From positions 248,001 to 312,000 of the forward strand of contig NZ_PTXL01000003.1 in assembly GCF_004343775.1 (NCBI RefSeq): a DNA stretch of 64,000 bases, written 5' to 3'. This DNA comes from Burkholderia sp. SRS-46 (GTDB taxonomy: Bacteria; Pseudomonadota; Gammaproteobacteria; Burkholderiales; Burkholderiaceae). This document shows, one piece after another, positions 33,641 through 43,240 of this stretch. The notes beneath the pieces are model-generated. The model was not told where the DNA came from, ran no database searches, and saw only the letters and a program-made list of their open reading frames with translations. The translations under genes and the position numbers were made by a program. Position 1 is the first letter of the stretch. Every line of letters begins with the position of its first letter.

Positions 33641-34696
33641 TCACTTCGCCCCGCCGCTTACGACCGATGAACCTGATGTCGATTTGGGTTTCGACTTGGA
33701 TGTCGGCTTGGCTGCCGACTTAGATGCCGGTTTGGCTTTCGACTTGGATGCCGACTTGGATGCCGACTTGGATGTGGGCGCAGTTGCCGACGTAACCGTG
33801 GCCGCGGCGCCCGGCACGCCTGCCGACCCAGCTGCCGGCTTACCTTTCAACTTGGGCGGCGGCCGGTTGTCGCATTTGACCGCAATATCGCCAAGGTCCT
33901 TCATGCCCTTGGGAGCGAAATGCGCGGTGTTGTGCTTCGGCAGCGCGTCACTCTCGCGGCCACGAGCACGCTCGTGAATGGAATGTATCAACTCCTGCAG
34001 GTAGGCATTCCGGTGCACACCCTGCGCGCCAGACCAAATATATTTGGCGTTGGTCCTCTTCTCGGCCGCCTTGCCGGGGGTCCAGGAGCGCTTGCGGATG
34101 TAGAACTTCCCGACGACGATGAGCGAATCGATCAACTCATTCGCGCCATAGCCACTACTGCGCGCCGGGTAAGCGCTCTGGATGTGCTGCCATGACGTGT
34201 TCGCTTTCGTGGGTGGATCGTCGGTCAGATCGTCGTCGAAGGCGACAAGCGACAAATACGGCGCCGGTGCCTTGGTACTACCGCACATCTCCCCGATTTT
34301 CGCGAGCCCCTTCAGCTCTTTCTGGATATCGGTGTATCTCAAGCGCTCCTTGACGGAAATGGCAGCCACAACGGATTCAACAGGAACGACAACCGCGTCA
34401 CCATATTTGAAATAGGGCGAGAACCTGGCGCTATCGTAGACAATGATGTCGGTCTGACCAGAATTCCAATCGTAATCGAGATTAACGATGAATCCGGTTG
34501 CCACCGTCAGCTGAGACGGCAGGGAATCCCTCAGGAAGGCGGCCAGCAAACCCTCTACGAATCGCCCCTCCTCTCCGCTGTGAACCGATGCATTATTCAA
34601 AGGATGCGGCAATAAAGTCCGGAACATGCCCGCCGCCCGAATCAGTTCGTCACACTTTAAATTTAAATAACCCCGCAAATCATCGCTTGCAGACAT
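33641..34696 (-). CDS. DUF6602-like nuclease-fold protein with Lys/Ser/Ala-rich tail
   Basis: 351 aa from the ATG at 34696 (AAGG upstream). Residues 30-150 follow the DUF6602 pattern: GEEGRFVEGLLAAFLRDSLP, GFIV, then SGQTDIIVYDS and VVPVESVVAAISVKERL. This is a PD-(D/E)xK-like layout (Glu, Asp, x-Lys), but the usual Glu before the Lys reads Ser, so activity may be altered. The last 60 residues are repeats of Lys, Ser, Ala, Pro and Thr, like histone-H1-type DNA-binding tails. The CxxC/HNH-like gene is upstream on the same strand. Function is unknown; phage defence is a reasonable guess. Confidence 0.7.
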   Translation of the reverse strand: MSASDDLRGYLNLKCDELIRAAGMFRTLLPHPLNNASVHSGEEGRFVEGLLAAFLRDSLPSQLTVATGFIVNLDYDWNSGQTDIIVYDSARFSPYFKYGDAVVVPVESVVAAISVKERLRYTDIQKELKGLAKIGEMCGSTKAPAPYLSLVAFDDDLTDDPPTKANTSWQHIQSAYPARSSGYGANELIDSLIVVGKFYIRKRSWTPGKAAEKRTNAKYIWSGAQGVHRNAYLQELIHSIHERARGRESDALPKHNTAHFAPKGMKDLGDIAVKCDNRPPPKLKGKPAAGSAGVPGAAATVTSATAPTSKSASKSASKSKAKPASKSAAKPTSKSKPKSTSGSSVVSGGAK

Positions 34697-34774
34697 GGAA
34701 TGCCTTTTTATATTTACTTGAACAACCTCATGCGAATCACCCGATTCGCAATCCCCGCAAAACAACAGGCCAAA

Positions 34775-35626
34775 TTACAGTGGCCGATCGTATACTCCCG
34801 CATCCGAGAATTTTCCGGCGCTCCTTGCGTGAGTACGGAAGAGCAAGTTGAACAGCTCGTCCGGGATGTCCGCGTGCGCCTCAAGTTGTCCGGCTGCGCC
34901 GATTACCCTGAAAGGCATGAGCGGCGCGGCGAGTGCGCCAGACCAGTCGCGCTGCTCGCCCGTCCAGGCGAACAGATGGAGAGGCCCAAGTTGTACGTAG
35001 ACAAACGCGCTTGTCATGTCGATCAAATTCATGTTCGGGAAGACTTCAACACCTTGACAGATGCCGTATGAAAGCGACGCCCTTGTAAGAAACGGATGGC
35101 ACGCGAATCGACCATCTTTGATATCCCTGTCCAAAACAGCAAAGAGAGCGTGATCCGCCTCCGGTTTTCGAGCATCCAGACTTGCCCGCCACTGCTCCAT
35201 AGTGTCTTTTAGATAATATGGATGATGTTTTGAATCCGGCATCAGGGAAGCAAGGAACAGTGCGCGCCAAGCCGCAGACAGCAGGAATGCGTAAAAATCG
35301 CTATCGTAAGCGAGAACCTCATCGCGATTCGCAAAGTACGGTTTCAGCACCATCCGGGCGAATTTTTGTTCATATCCCCCAAAAACATCCTCACAGCGCT
35401 TGCACAGCATTCGAATTTTTATGGTGTCTTGCTGGCGTTTGAGTGGCGCCTCGGAAAAGCGAAGGGCCATTGATCCCAGTACTTTCCCGATGTACCTGGA
35501 CACCAGCCGCGGATGCAGATGCCCACGCTCTTTCGGCGTCCCTTTTCGACAAAGCGCACACCGTTCAGGCGGCCTGACTTCAAGCAGCCGGTGATAGAAA
35601 TCCATGACGGCACTGGCCTCATTCAT
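34775..35626 (-). CDS. CxxC/HNH-like protein of unknown function
   Basis: 283 aa from the ATG at 35626; the ATG at 35605 has GAGG upstream and may be the true start. Near the N-terminus it has CALCRKGTPKERGHLHP, then CKRCEDVFGGYEQKF: two CxxC pairs with a His-x-His between, as in HNH-type zinc nucleases. The remaining 170 residues are not recognised. It precedes the DUF6602-like gene by 78 bases, so the pair looks like a two-gene module. Base composition is lower in GC than in the flanks. Confidence 0.6.
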   Translation of the reverse strand: MNEASAVMDFYHRLLEVRPPERCALCRKGTPKERGHLHPRLVSRYIGKVLGSMALRFSEAPLKRQQDTIKIRMLCKRCEDVFGGYEQKFARMVLKPYFANRDEVLAYDSDFYAFLLSAAWRALFLASLMPDSKHHPYYLKDTMEQWRASLDARKPEADHALFAVLDRDIKDGRFACHPFLTRASLSYGICQGVEVFPNMNLIDMTSAFVYVQLGPLHLFAWTGEQRDWSGALAAPLMPFRVIGAAGQLEAHADIPDELFNLLFRTHARSAGKFSDAGVYDRPL

Positions 35627-35663
35627 GATTCGTGCAGGATGGCCTTGATTCCGGAGAGGTCCG

Positions 35664-36227
35664 TCACTGATCGCACGCCCCCCGCCGATCCCTTCTGAGC
35701 AACCCATAAAGCGCGCTATCCGACACCTCGTCGCCGACGATCCACCGATCTCGCAACAAGCCTTCCCGCACGAACCCCAGCCGCTCAAGCAGCCGCGCCG
35801 ACGCCACATTGCGCGGGTCGATATCCGCTTCGAGCCGATTCAGGTGCAACACGCCGAACGCGTGCTCGACCAGCGCCGCAGCCGCTTCGCGCATGTAGCC
35901 GCTTCCCCAATGCCGGCGCTTGAGACTGAAGCCGATTTCCGCCCGACGGCATTGCTCGTTCATGTGAAAGAGCGCGCACTCCCCGAGCACTTCGCCGGTC
36001 GCGCGCGATTCGAGCACACAGTTGAAATCCGTCCCGTCGGCAGCCGTCGTCAATTTACGCGCGACACGCTCTTTTGCCTCGTCCAGGTCGGCCATCGCCG
36101 AAAATGAGAAATAGCGCATCGCCTCCGCGTCCGACCAGATCTCGAACAGTGCATGCGCATCGTCTTCCTTGAGCGGCCGCAACGTGAGACGGGCGGTAGT
36201 CAACCTGACGGGTTCAAATGGAGACAT
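35664..36227 (-). CDS. RimJ/RimL-type GNAT acetyltransferase
   Basis: 187 aa. Seen: TARLTLRPLKEDDAHALFEIWSD, EIGFSLKRRHWGSGYMREAAAALVEHAF and LNRLEADIDPRNVASARLLERLGFVREG, the classic pattern of protein N-terminal or antibiotic-type acetyltransferases. The acetyl-CoA loop is the RHWGSGY segment. The substrate is not predictable. Confidence 0.92.
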   Translation of the reverse strand: MSPFEPVRLTTARLTLRPLKEDDAHALFEIWSDAEAMRYFSFSAMADLDEAKERVARKLTTAADGTDFNCVLESRATGEVLGECALFHMNEQCRRAEIGFSLKRRHWGSGYMREAAAALVEHAFGVLHLNRLEADIDPRNVASARLLERLGFVREGLLRDRWIVGDEVSDSALYGLLRRDRRGACDQ

Positions 36228-36605
36228 GAAGGCGGGCGATCACAAAAAAGTGCGTCATTGAACCACGCGCCCCGCACCTCAACAACCACGCGCGGCATCA
36301 CCCTATGCGTCCATCTGCAACGACTCGCACGCGCTCGACACAATCCATCGAATCGTTCACAAACGAGCACCACACTCACGGTCCCCCGCGTAAACCCCAG
36401 CGAAAGATTTCCTCGCCAGTAAGAACCCGGTAAGCGGACGCTTTTACCTTACTCACGGGCGCATCGTAAGAACAACACACCAAGATTGCCTGTGCGCGCA
36501 CCTCGCCCCCATCCGTGTCCGGGGGCCCCAACCCACGTGGATCGCCCACCGTTCAGGCGCTGCCCGAACGACGGCGCTCCATCAGGCAAGCAAAGGAAGA
36601 CATCT
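36228..36605. other. Intergenic region
   Basis: About 380 bases between divergent genes. It includes the promoter of the acetate permease operon, with no clear -35/-10 pair or gene. Confidence 0.5.
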
Positions 36606-36926
36606 ATGCAGGAGACGAAAATGGACCTCGAACGTGTCGAGAAAATCAGGTCGAGCACGGCCTACCGCGAACTGGTGCGCAAGCGTTCGACGCTCGGCTG
36701 GACGCTGACCGCGCTCGTGCTGGTCATCTATTACGGCTACGTGCTGCTGATCGCATTCGACAAGGACTTGCTCGCCGCGAAGCTGGGCGCGGGCGTGACG
36801 ACCTGGGGCATGCCGATCGCCCTGTTCGTGATCGTCTTCACCGTGGCGGTCACGGGCCTCTACGTGCGCCAAGCCAACAGCACCTACGACGACCTCACCG
36901 ACCGAATCAAGCGGGAGGCCGCATGA
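36606..36926 (+). CDS. yjcH: DUF485 inner-membrane protein (YjcH-like)
   Basis: 106 aa, two hydrophobic segments ([20 protein letters not shown] and [21 protein letters not shown]). AAAGGAAG lies 7 bases before ATG 36606. The C-terminal [16 protein letters not shown] is typical. It overlaps the ActP gene by four bases, the standard yjcH-actP arrangement, and is thought to assist the permease. Confidence 0.9.
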   Translation: MQETKMDLERVEKIRSSTAYRELVRKRSTLGWTLTALVLVIYYGYVLLIAFDKDLLAAKLGAGVTTWGMPIALFVIVFTVAVTGLYVRQANSTYDDLTDRIKREAA

Positions 36927-38584
36927 AGCGCCGCCACCTTCTCGCCGCGGCCGCGCTGTCCGCCGCGTCCACCGCCGGCTTCGCCGCCGGCGGCGATCTC
37001 GGCCAGGCCGTCAAGCAGGCGAACAACTGGACCGCGATCTGCATGTTCGTCGTGTTCGTGATCGCCACGCTCTTCATCACCAAGTGGGCCGCGCGCAAGA
37101 CGCGCTCGGCCGCCGAGTTCTACACGGCGGGCGGCGGCATCACCGGCTTCCAGAACGGCCTGGCGATCGCGGGCGACTTCATGTCCGCCGCGTCGTTCCT
37201 CGGCATCTCGGCCGCCGTCTATGCGAACGGCTATGACGGCCTGATCTACTCGATCGGCTTCCTGGTCGGCTGGCCGATCATCACGTTCCTGATGGCCGAG
37301 CGGCTGCGCAATCTCGGCCGCTTCACGTTCGCCGACGTGGCCGCCTACCGCTTCAAGCAGACCCCGCTGCGCGCGTTCGCCGCGTCGGGCACGCTCGTCG
37401 TGGTGGCGTTCTACCTGATCGCGCAGATGGTCGGCGCGGGGCAGCTGATCAAGCTGCTGTTCGGCCTCGAATACTGGATCGCGGTGGTGATCGTCGGCGC
37501 GCTGATGATGGTGTACGTGCTGTTCGGCGGCATGACCGCGACCACCTGGGTGCAGATCATCAAGGCCTGCCTGCTGCTCGCGGGCGCGTCGTTCATGGCG
37601 TTCATGGTGCTGTGGCAGTTCAACTTCAGCCCCGAGGCGCTGTTCGCGAAGGCGGTCGAGGTGCATGAGAAGAAGACGTCGATCATGGGCCCCGGCAACT
37701 TCATCAAGGATCCGATCTCGGCGATCTCGTTCGGCATCGCGCTGATGTTCGGCACGGCCGGCCTGCCGCACATCCTGATGCGCTTCTTCACCGTGCCGAA
37801 CGCGAAGGAAGCGCGCAAGTCGGTGTTCTGGGCGACCACCTGGATCGGCTACTTCTACATCCTCACCTTCATCATCGGCTTCGGCGCGATCGTGCTGGTG
37901 AGCACCAACCCGGTGTTCAAGGACGCGGGCGGCAAGCTGCTCGGCGGCGCCAACATGGCCGCCGTGCACCTCGCGAGCGCGGTCGGCGGCAACGTGTTCC
38001 TCGGCTTCATCTCGGCCGTCGCGTTCGCGACCATCCTCGCCGTCGTCGCGGGCCTCACGCTCGCCGGCGCGTCGGCGGTGTCGCACGACCTGTATGCGAC
38101 CGTGTTCAAGCGCGGCCAGGCATCGAGCAAGAGCGAGCTGCGCGTGTCGCGCATCACGACGGTCGTGCTCGGCATCGTCGCGGTCGTGCTCGGCATCGTG
38201 TTCGAGAAGCAGAACATCGCGTTCATGGTGTCGCTCGCGTTCGCGGTGGCGGCCTCCGCCAACTTCCCGGTGCTGTTCATGTCCGTGCTGTGGCGCGGCT
38301 GCACGACGCGCGGCGCGACCCTCGGCGGCTTCCTCGGGCTGCTGTCGGCGGTGCTGCTGACGATCCTGTCGAAGGCGGTGTGGGTCGACGTGTTCCACTA
38401 CGCGAACGCGCCGTTCCCGTACGCGTCGCCCGCGCTGTTCTCGATGGCGCTCGGCTTCGCCGGCATCTGGCTGTTCTCGGTGACCGACAAGTCCGCCCGC
38501 GCCCGCATCGACCAGGCCGGGTTCGACGCGCAGACGATCCGCTCCGAAACCGGCATCGGCGCATCGGAGGCGGCCAGCCACTGA
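36923..38584 (+). CDS. actP: Cation/acetate symporter ActP
   Basis: 553 aa sodium:solute symporter family member. A signal-like N-terminus (to about residue 22) is followed by some 13 membrane segments. Family stretches: [41 protein letters not shown], and [24 protein letters not shown]. It takes up acetate and other short monocarboxylates with sodium or protons. It is coupled to the DUF485 gene through an ATGA overlap. Confidence 0.95.
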   Translation: MKRRHLLAAAALSAASTAGFAAGGDLGQAVKQANNWTAICMFVVFVIATLFITKWAARKTRSAAEFYTAGGGITGFQNGLAIAGDFMSAASFLGISAAVYANGYDGLIYSIGFLVGWPIITFLMAERLRNLGRFTFADVAAYRFKQTPLRAFAASGTLVVVAFYLIAQMVGAGQLIKLLFGLEYWIAVVIVGALMMVYVLFGGMTATTWVQIIKACLLLAGASFMAFMVLWQFNFSPEALFAKAVEVHEKKTSIMGPGNFIKDPISAISFGIALMFGTAGLPHILMRFFTVPNAKEARKSVFWATTWIGYFYILTFIIGFGAIVLVSTNPVFKDAGGKLLGGANMAAVHLASAVGGNVFLGFISAVAFATILAVVAGLTLAGASAVSHDLYATVFKRGQASSKSELRVSRITTVVLGIVAVVLGIVFEKQNIAFMVSLAFAVAASANFPVLFMSVLWRGCTTRGATLGGFLGLLSAVLLTILSKAVWVDVFHYANAPFPYASPALFSMALGFAGIWLFSVTDKSARARIDQAGFDAQTIRSETGIGASEAASH

Positions 38585-38674
38585 GCGGCAGTCGATTCGC
38601 ACGTGACGGGGCGACGCAGCGGCCCGGCGAACGCGCCGGTGCCGCTCCCGTCGCCCCGCCGCTTTACACCCGCC

Positions 38675-38893
38675 TCATCTCCCGAAGCCCGGCGCGGGAA
38701 ACACGCCCGCCAGCCGCGACACGACCTCGCGCCCGCGCACCGACAGCAGCACGCGCGTGGCCTCGCTCGTGGTGGCGTCGAGCTGCACCAGGCCGCGGCC
38801 GAGCAGCGAACGGATCTCCGCCAGCTCCCTGTCCAACCCGCCCGGCGTGCTGGCCAGCACCATCAGCGTGGCAATTTCATGGGGACTCAGCAT
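38675..38893 (-). CDS. Small hypothetical protein
   Basis: 72 aa. ATG at 38893 is preceded by GAGGAG, which supports it as real. The sequence (MLSPHEIATLMVLAS, then EIRSLLGRGLVQLDA and TRVLLSVRGREVVSRL) looks like a compact winged-helix fold of the type found in small Burkholderia regulators. No function is assigned. Confidence 0.65.
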   Translation of the reverse strand: MLSPHEIATLMVLASTPGGLDRELAEIRSLLGRGLVQLDATTSEATRVLLSVRGREVVSRLAGVFPAPGFGR

Positions 38894-39005
38894 CGCACCG
38901 GCTCCTCATTCGACACCTGCGCCGGGCGACGCACGCCCCGGCGCACAAAACCACGACGCGCCGCCGGCCGAACGCCGCGCGGCGCGCCGCCCCGGCAGAT
39001 CGCCC

Positions 39006-40022
39006 TTACAGCAGCACGATCTGATGCTCGATCACCGGCTCCCCGTCGGCATGCCCGCGCGGCTCGCGCTCGGACACGATCCAGCCGGGCGTCTTCGGCG
39101 CGAGCTGGCCGGTCTTCAACCAGCCGAGCGGAATCGGCCACAGCGTCGACTCGAAGCGGCTGTGGAAGAACGCGAAATGGCCGATGCCGTCGACACCGAT
39201 CGCCTCCGGGCCGATCCGCAGATGCACGACCCGGCTGCGCGTGAAATACCGCAGCAGCCGCTCGATCGCCGGAATCGTGCCGAACGGATCGTCGGTGACG
39301 CTCGCGGCGAGCACCGGCGCGCGCATCGCGGCGAAGCGCCGGACCAGCGAGCGGCGCTGCGTGTCGTCGCGCTCGATCGGCGCGCGCCGGTAGGTATCCT
39401 CGAAATCCGGCCGGCTGCGGCTCCACGACAGCGCGACGCCTTTCGGCGTGTCTTCCATCCAGCCGAGGCGCTTGGCCGGGAAATAGCCGAACAGCGCCGA
39501 CAGCACCGGCATCACGACGTGCCATTTCCACAGCATCTCGAGCTTGCTGCGCGGCGCGTAGTCGCGCCAGTGCGCATACTGCGCGCCCATCGTGAACACG
39601 CGGCGCACCAGGTGGTTCGACGGCGCGAGGCCGGCGACGAAGCCGCCGATGCTGTGCGCGACCACGTCGATCGGCTGGCCCGGGAATTCGGCCAGCGCGT
39701 AGCGCAGCACCGCCTCGAAATCGCGCTCGCCCCAGTCGAGCCAGGTCGCGTCGAGCCGGTCGAGCCGCGCGGGCCGCGATTCGCCGATGCCGCGATAGTC
39801 GTACACGATCGCGTCGTAGCCGTGCCCGTGCAGGTAGCCGGCAAATCGGAAGTAATAGCGGCAGCGCACGGACGTCGCCGCGTTCACGATCACGACGGGC
39901 CGCGGCTCGCCGTCGGCGGCCCCCGCGCGGTGCCGCCAGGCGAAGCCCTTGATCGGATACCCGTCGGCCGCCGTCACGGCGAACGGTTCCGGCTCCGGCA
40001 TGCGTGTGTCCTTCTCACTCAT
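39006..40022 (-). CDS. Alpha/beta hydrolase
   Basis: 338 aa. Seen: GYPIKGFAWRH, VYDYRGIGES, the nucleophile elbow VAHSIGGFVAG, an Asp in VTDDPFG, and a His in GIGHFAFFHSRFE. ATG at 40022 has GGAG upstream. It is divergent from the LysR gene at 40170, which may regulate it. The substrate is unknown; the YheT-like layout suggests an esterase. Confidence 0.85.
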   Translation of the reverse strand: MSEKDTRMPEPEPFAVTAADGYPIKGFAWRHRAGAADGEPRPVVIVNAATSVRCRYYFRFAGYLHGHGYDAIVYDYRGIGESRPARLDRLDATWLDWGERDFEAVLRYALAEFPGQPIDVVAHSIGGFVAGLAPSNHLVRRVFTMGAQYAHWRDYAPRSKLEMLWKWHVVMPVLSALFGYFPAKRLGWMEDTPKGVALSWSRSRPDFEDTYRRAPIERDDTQRRSLVRRFAAMRAPVLAASVTDDPFGTIPAIERLLRYFTRSRVVHLRIGPEAIGVDGIGHFAFFHSRFESTLWPIPLGWLKTGQLAPKTPGWIVSEREPRGHADGEPVIEHQIVLL

Positions 40023-40169
40023 TCCTTGATCTCCACATGCTCGAATGTCATGCGTGACGCGTCCGGAAGGCCTCGGATGTCCCTTGCGGACGCGCCACTA
40101 TGCCTATTTCACTTGACTGCTGGATTTCCCTCAATCAATCTTCTTGCATCTCTCGCATGAGGAGCGCGC

Positions 40170-41111
40170 ATGGCAGTCCCTCTCGTCAGGCTCCCGTCGC
40201 TCGACCTGGTCCGCGGTTTCGTCGCGGTCGGCCGGCGCATGAGCATCACGCTCGCGGCGCAGGACCTGTGCCTCACCCAGTCGGCGGTCAGCCGCCAGGT
40301 CAACGCGCTCGAGGAAGCGCTGGGCGTCAAGCTGCTCAACCGCGGCTACCGCGCGATCTCGTTCACCGCCGAGGGCGAGCGGCTGTTCCGCGCGGCGGAC
40401 GGCGCGGTCCAGCACCTGCAGGAAGTGGTCGACCTGCTCACGCATCCGAAGGCGCGCCAGCCGGTCACGGTCACCGCGAGCATCGGCGTCTCGGCGCTGT
40501 GGCTGCTGCCGCGCCTCGGCAACCTGCAGCGCCGCCATCCCGACATCGACCTGCGGGTCGCCGCCACCGACCGGGTGCTCGACGCGCGCACCGAGGGCAT
40601 CGACCTGTCGATCCGCTATGCGCCGACGAGCGGCGTGCCGCCGGCCGCGATCCGCCTGTTCGACGAGGTGATCGTGCCGGTCGCGCATCCGTCGCTCGAG
40701 ATCACGACGCTCGATGCGGACACCGTCGCGCGCCACGTGCTGCTCGAATTCGACGGCGCGCGCCGCCCGCTGCTGCAGTGGTCCGATCACCTGAGCGCGT
40801 TCGGCCTCGACACGCTGCGGCCGCGCGGCATCCTGCGCTTCAACCAGTACGACCAGGTGATCCAGGCGGCGCTCGCCGGCCGCGGGATGCGCCTCGGCCG
40901 CCGCGCGCTGGTCGAGCCGCTGCTCGCGGACGGCCGCCTCGTCGCGATCGGCGAGGCCGGCGCGGGCCGCGCGACCGGCCACGCGTACTGGCTGTGCCAT
41001 GCCGACGAGACGCTGCGCGACGACGTGCGCGCGGTGGTCGACTGGATCGTCGACGAGGCCCGCGCGGCCGCGTCCGACGATGGGGCCGCCGCCCCCGCGC
41101 CTGCTGCCTGA
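40170..41111 (+). CDS. LysR-type transcriptional regulator (GcvA-like)
   Basis: 313 aa. Helix-turn-helix RGFVAVGRRMSITLAAQDLCLTQSAVSRQVNALEE, then effector domain (VTVTASIGVSALWLLPRLGNLQRRHPDIDLRV), of the GcvA-like subgroup. ATG has GAGGAG upstream. Candidate targets are the divergent hydrolase gene and the ABC importer operon 150 bases downstream. Confidence 0.92.
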   Translation: MAVPLVRLPSLDLVRGFVAVGRRMSITLAAQDLCLTQSAVSRQVNALEEALGVKLLNRGYRAISFTAEGERLFRAADGAVQHLQEVVDLLTHPKARQPVTVTASIGVSALWLLPRLGNLQRRHPDIDLRVAATDRVLDARTEGIDLSIRYAPTSGVPPAAIRLFDEVIVPVAHPSLEITTLDADTVARHVLLEFDGARRPLLQWSDHLSAFGLDTLRPRGILRFNQYDQVIQAALAGRGMRLGRRALVEPLLADGRLVAIGEAGAGRATGHAYWLCHADETLRDDVRAVVDWIVDEARAAASDDGAAAPAPAA

Positions 41112-41131
41112 GCGCGGTGCGCCGCCGCATG

Positions 41132-41155
41132 CAACTACCAAAGGTGGTAGTTGCC
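41132..41155. promoter_or_regulatory. Inverted repeat upstream of ABC importer operon
   Basis: A perfect 9-6-9 dyad (GCAACTACC, 6 bases, GGTAGTTGC) between the LysR stop and the binding-protein start, about 110 bases before the latter. It may be an operator for a helix-turn-helix regulator of the operon. Confidence 0.5.
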
Positions 41156-41263
41156 CATGGCAAACGCGGCGGGTGAAATCTACAGCGTTCCAACGACCGC
41201 AACGCGGCGTGCCCGGCCCCCTGGCCGTGCATCCGTACGCCGCGCACCAGAAGGAATGCCCCG

Positions 41264-42499
41264 ATGAAACCCTGCAAGCCAATGTTCGCCGCCGCCATCG
41301 CACTCGCGATGCTCACCGGCAGCGCCGCCGCCGAGGATCGCGTGATCCGGATCACCGGTTTCGGCGCAACCTCGGGCGTGCTGCGCCCGTTCGGTATCAA
41401 CAGCGAGGCCGCGCTACGCGCGGCGGCCGACGACATCAACCGCGACGGCGGCGTGAAGCTCGGCGACGGCACGCGCGGCCGGATTCAGATCAGCTATCTC
41501 GACGACAACTGCAAGCCGACCGAAGGCGTGGACATCGTGCGGCGCCTGGCGCAGACGGACACGCTCGCGGCGGTCGGCACGACCTGCTCGCCGGTCGTGC
41601 AGGCCGTCTACGGCTCGCTGCAGAAAAAGGCCGGCGACGCGAACGATTCCGGCCTGCAGCTGCCGGTGTTCACCGACGTCGCGATGAAGATCGGTCTCGC
41701 GAAAACCTCCGACTGGTCGTTCCGCAACATTCCCGACGAGAACGCGATGTACGCCGACGTGTTCGCATGGGTGCGGCGCGAGCACCCTGAAGCGCGCACG
41801 GTTTACGGCGGCGTCGAGCAGAACTTCGTCCACTCGAACCAGACCTGGTACCAGGTGATGAAGCCGCGCGCGCAGGCGGCCGGCTTCGACGTGCTCGGCG
41901 AGACGCGCTGGCTGCTCGACGACACGAACTTCGCGGAGCAGGTGCGCGCGATCAAGGCCGCGAACGCCGACGTCGTCACGATCTCCGCGCACCCGTACTC
42001 GGCGTGCGGCGTGCTGAAGGAAATGCAGCGCCAGGGCGTGCGGCCGAAGGTGCTGGTCGGCCTGACCAGCAGCTCGACGCCGGAGCTGCTGAAGGTGTGC
42101 GGGCCGGCGGCCGAAGGGCTCGTGATCCCGACCAGCTTCGCGACGATCAACCCGGGCGCGCAGAAGGCCGCGAACGACACCGCCCGCTACGGCGGCTACG
42201 CGGACCTGCACAGCATGGCCGCGTGGGAAATCCTCTACATGATCCGCACCGCGATCGAAACGCAAGGCGTGCTCGCGAAGCCCGACACCGTGCAGGCCGA
42301 CCGCGAGAAGATCCGCGCGGGGCTCGCCGCGATGAAGACGGCCGACGGCCTGCTCGGCACCGTGCAGCGCACGCCGGAGCGCGAGTCGATCAAGCCGTTC
42401 GTGGTCGTCGAGGCGCGCCGCAACGTGTGGGCCGTGATCGAGCAGCCCGCGCCCCGCAACGAACTCGCAGGCGACGCGCAGCCCGCCCGCCTGCCGTGA
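41264..42499 (+). CDS. Branched-chain-type ABC substrate-binding protein
   Basis: 411 aa. Signal peptide at about 1-23 (ends SAAA-Glu). Then IRITGFGATSGVLRPFGINSEAALRAAADDINRDGG and AAVGTTCSPVVQAVYGSL, a LivK/AmiC-type fold. ATG has AGGAA 8 bases upstream. The stop overlaps the ATPase start (GTGA), so it heads a coupled five-gene operon. It probably binds an amino acid, amide or aromatic ligand. Confidence 0.9.
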   Translation: MKPCKPMFAAAIALAMLTGSAAAEDRVIRITGFGATSGVLRPFGINSEAALRAAADDINRDGGVKLGDGTRGRIQISYLDDNCKPTEGVDIVRRLAQTDTLAAVGTTCSPVVQAVYGSLQKKAGDANDSGLQLPVFTDVAMKIGLAKTSDWSFRNIPDENAMYADVFAWVRREHPEARTVYGGVEQNFVHSNQTWYQVMKPRAQAAGFDVLGETRWLLDDTNFAEQVRAIKAANADVVTISAHPYSACGVLKEMQRQGVRPKVLVGLTSSSTPELLKVCGPAAEGLVIPTSFATINPGAQKAANDTARYGGYADLHSMAAWEILYMIRTAIETQGVLAKPDTVQADREKIRAGLAAMKTADGLLGTVQRTPERESIKPFVVVEARRNVWAVIEQPAPRNELAGDAQPARLP

Positions 42500-43239
42500 C
42501 GCAGCCGCTCGTCGCGCTGCGCAGCGTCGTGTGCCGTTTCGGCGACGTGTGCGCGGTCGACGGCCTCGACCTCGACATCGCGCCCGGCGAAACGCTCGGC
42601 CTGATCGGGCCGAACGGCTCCGGCAAGAGCACGACGCTCGGCCTCGTTGCCGGCACGCTGCGCCCGACGGCCGGCACGGTGCACTTTGCGGGCGCCGACG
42701 TGACGCGCATGCCCGCGTGGCGGCGCGTCTCGCTCGGCATCGCGTGGACCTCGCAGCAGCCGCGCGTGTTCGAGCGGCTGTCGGTCGGCGACAACCTCGC
42801 GGCGGCCGGGCGCGAGGCCGCCGATGCCGCGCTCGTGGCCGCGGCGCTCGCGCACAAGCGGCATGCGCTGGCCGCCACGCTGACCTTCGCGGAGCGCCGC
42901 CGGCTCGAACTGGCGCGCGCGCTCGCGCAGCGACCGCGGCTGCTGCTCGTCGACGAACCGGCGTCGGGGCTCGACGCGAACGAACTCGCGGTGCTGCACG
43001 AGCGGCTCGCCGCGCTGCGCGTGCTCGGCGTCGCGGTTGTGCTCGTCGAGCACCGGATCGGCTTCGTCGCGCGGCTCGCCGCGCGCATCGTCGTGCTCGA
43101 GCACGGCCGCGTGCTGGCGGACAGCACGCCCGCGCGCGTGCTCGCGGATCCGGCCGTCTGCCGTGCGTACCTGGGTGACGGCGTCGGTGACGATCCCGGC
43201 GACGCGCCGTCGCCGGAACCGAATATCGCGGCTGGTTGA
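42496..43239 (+). CDS. ABC importer ATPase (LivG/LivF type)
   Basis: 247 aa from a GTG overlapping the previous stop. Walker A GPNGSGKST, Walker B LLLVDEP, and H-loop in VEHRIGF are intact. The signature segment reads LTFAERRRLELARAL where LSYGEQRR is usual, so the Ser and Gly of LSGGQ are missing, which is odd for an active importer. Only one ATPase gene is present, where LivFG systems have two; it may act as a homodimer. Confidence 0.88.
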   Translation: MTQPLVALRSVVCRFGDVCAVDGLDLDIAPGETLGLIGPNGSGKSTTLGLVAGTLRPTAGTVHFAGADVTRMPAWRRVSLGIAWTSQQPRVFERLSVGDNLAAAGREAADAALVAAALAHKRHALAATLTFAERRRLELARALAQRPRLLLVDEPASGLDANELAVLHERLAALRVLGVAVVLVEHRIGFVARLAARIVVLEHGRVLADSTPARVLADPAVCRAYLGDGVGDDPGDAPSPEPNIAAG

Positions 43240-43240
43240 C

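Noticed and set aside
36884..38602. 572-codon minus-strand frame opposite actP
   Set aside because: Asp/His/Arg-rich shadow of a recognised symporter gene.
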